Origin: Pleionea sediminis
GTDB taxonomy: Bacteria > Pseudomonadota > Gammaproteobacteria > Enterobacterales > Kangiellaceae
Assembly: GCF_007570825.1 (NCBI RefSeq)
Contig: NZ_SUNB01000004.1
Span: forward strand, 186,001 to 250,000
Length of the DNA: 64,000 nucleotides
Direction of reading: 5' to 3'
Below the pieces are notes generated by a model that worked only from the letters and a program-made list of their open reading frames with translations, was not told the origin of the DNA and ran no database searches. The first letter of the stretch is position 1; each line of letters opens with the position of its first letter. Shown piece by piece: positions 62,932 through 64,000 of the stretch. The translations under genes were made by a program, and so were the position numbers.

Positions 62932-62963
62932 AAGCCCTGACAGGATAACTGCTAGGGCTTTTA
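62932..62963 (+). terminator. Terminator after the subtilisin gene
   Basis: AAGCCCT (62932-62938) and AGGGCTT (62954-62960) with a 15-nt loop and TTTATATT after. Confidence 0.65.
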
Positions 62964-63149
62964 TATTGTCAGTCTTAAATCATGAAGAGATCATTTCTGA
63001 AATGATTGTGTGCTAAAGGCGGCCATGATAGTCAGATTTCCAAGAACGCCAGTTTCAGATTCCGCTTGTTGAATGAGTTTTTCTCAACTGGCATGTCGGT
63101 TATTACGGATGGTGTTGATTTTTATGTTAGCCTCAGTATATCGAATTAA

Positions 63150-64000
63150 TTATTTCCCTCTTTGATAATCTTGCTTGGATATTATGCGAATTTTAGGCTG
63201 TCCATATTTACCGACTAAGTCTTGCAGACGGTAGTAACCTACGCCAAAAGCGCCAACCTCATTGGTTTTTACTATCGTAAACTCAGGGTGTTGAGACTCT
63301 CCTTTAAAAGGTTCTGAACCATCATGGGTTGAGCTACCATCAACTAAACTATTTAGCACGAGATCTTTAGCAAACTCTTTGGGAAAGTCATATTGTATGT
63401 AGACAAAATCATCTTTAGATGATTCATTTAGTTTATATGCTCCATTTTTTGCCGCAATCCAAAAAGCTTTATTACCATTGTAGATAGCGTCAAATATATT
63501 TTGAGACTTTATAGCTTCTAATGATTTAGAATTGCTGGGCACCGCTTGCACAAAAGTGGTTTCGTTACTGAGTTTTTGTAGATCTCTCCCAAAAGCTCCC
63601 CAACTTTCACTCGTATTAGTGAATCGCTTTGCTTGCTCTTCTGAGAACACTCGTCTTTGATTGACTGGCCTATCAGGGATTTTTCCTTTATCTTCTTGTG
63701 CTTTATATTCAGCTTCTCGAGAAGATTGAGCTCGTTGATTTAGCTCATCTCGCATCATGACGTATTCATCGACCGCTTCTTGCATTTTCTTAACAATCTC
63801 TAAGCTTTCTTTTAGCGCTTCAGGATCATCTGACTTGCTGAGCTTTTTGAAGGGTGTTGCTAGCTCTCTTTCAAAACTTTTTAATGTTTTTCCAATGTAA
63901 CCAGATTGATCAACATTACTTCTCTTTATTTGATCCCTAAGAGCATCAATTGCACTACTGACCTGATCTTGGTATTTGATATTGCTAGAAGCCGCACTGG
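63150..64000 (-). CDS. Coiled-coil-type protein of unknown function, C-terminal part
   Basis: The minus-strand frame is open to the window edge, so the gene is cut at its 5' end; 283 codons are visible. An ATG at 63785 is internal, since the upstream frame reads on coherently (KSFERELATPFKKLSKSDD, then EALKESLEIVKK). The first half is charged and helical, likely coiled coil. The last 110 residues are a compact mixed domain (FDAIYNGNKAFWIAAKNGAYKL, FVYIQYDFPKEFAKDLVLNS, GAFGVGYYRLQDLVGKYGQP). The architecture, a long helical part with a small C-terminal globular domain, is seen in secreted effectors and in phage or membrane proteins; I cannot assign it. Converges on the subtilisin gene. Confidence 0.65.
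   Translation of the reverse strand, partial: SAASSNIKYQDQVSSAIDALRDQIKRSNVDQSGYIGKTLKSFERELATPFKKLSKSDDPEALKESLEIVKKMQEAVDEYVMMRDELNQRAQSSREAEYKAQEDKGKIPDRPVNQRRVFSEEQAKRFTNTSESWGAFGRDLQKLSNETTFVQAVPSNSKSLEAIKSQNIFDAIYNGNKAFWIAAKNGAYKLNESSKDDFVYIQYDFPKEFAKDLVLNSLVDGSSTHDGSEPFKGESQHPEFTIVKTNEVGAFGVGYYRLQDLVGKYGQPKIRIISKQDYQRGK

Noticed and set aside
1-64000. tRNA, rRNA, CRISPR or intact insertion sequence
   Set aside because: Looked for and not seen: no cloverleaf-like GTTCRA arms in context, no regularly spaced repeats, no transposase motifs.

Overview
The window reads as chromosomal DNA of an AT-rich, Gram-negative marine-type gammaproteobacterium. The evidence is TonB-dependent receptors, outer-membrane barrels and lipoproteins, two GlyGly-CTERM (rhombosortase-type) proteases, a laminarinase, a hybrid two-component system and an AbgT transporter. 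Placing it near Kangiella/Aliikangiella-like bacteria is inference only. I saw no rRNA, tRNA, CRISPR array or intact insertion sequence.

Layout. 1-3.6 kb: end of an S9 peptidase, DUF4291 and DUF6176-like genes, and an enterochelin-esterase-like gene broken by one stop codon. 3.7-6.0 kb: minus-strand operon of two secreted MopE-type (DCDD-rich) proteins and a DUF3558-like lipoprotein. 6.0-7.6 kb: a decay zone with two fused gene remnants. 7.9-12.1 kb: MscS channel, a Vps62/aerolysin-like protein and a PqiA-like membrane protein. 12.3-18.3 kb: TonB receptor, orphan sugar-type binding lipoprotein, small barrel and hybrid histidine kinase. 18.6-24.1 kb: modular GH81 laminarinase converging on a DUF1996 lipoprotein. 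24.4-31.7 kb: DUF805-pilin fusion, isochorismatase remnant, AbgT transporter, exported unknown protein, TonB-C lipoprotein, and a DJ-1/PfpI gene divergent from a LysR regulator. 31.8-46.5 kb: secreted unknowns: a triple-repeat protein, a 2434-residue surface protein translationally coupled to an exported ComEC-like metallo-beta-lactamase-fold protein, a Cys-rich protein with a tiny downstream ORF, and a bulb-lectin protein. 46.8-52.3 kb: frameshifted beta-lactamase-like serine hydrolase, small unknowns and an alpha/beta hydrolase. 52.6-62.9 kb: M9-type collagenase divergent from a hybrid sensor/AraC regulator, then a subtilisin with PA and Calx-beta domains. The right edge cuts a coiled-coil-like gene of unknown function.

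The genes fit a lifestyle built on extracellular polymer breakdown: beta-1,3-glucan (GH81, with a neighbouring receptor, binding protein and kinase that may sense its products) and protein (collagenase, subtilisin, S9 peptidase, controlled by an adjacent hybrid sensor). The least explained parts are the giant protein/ComEC-like pair and the pore-former-like Vps62 protein. Five genes carry disabling lesions (stop codons, a 7-bp repeat, a homopolymer slip, deletions), so either decay is active here or some are assembly errors.
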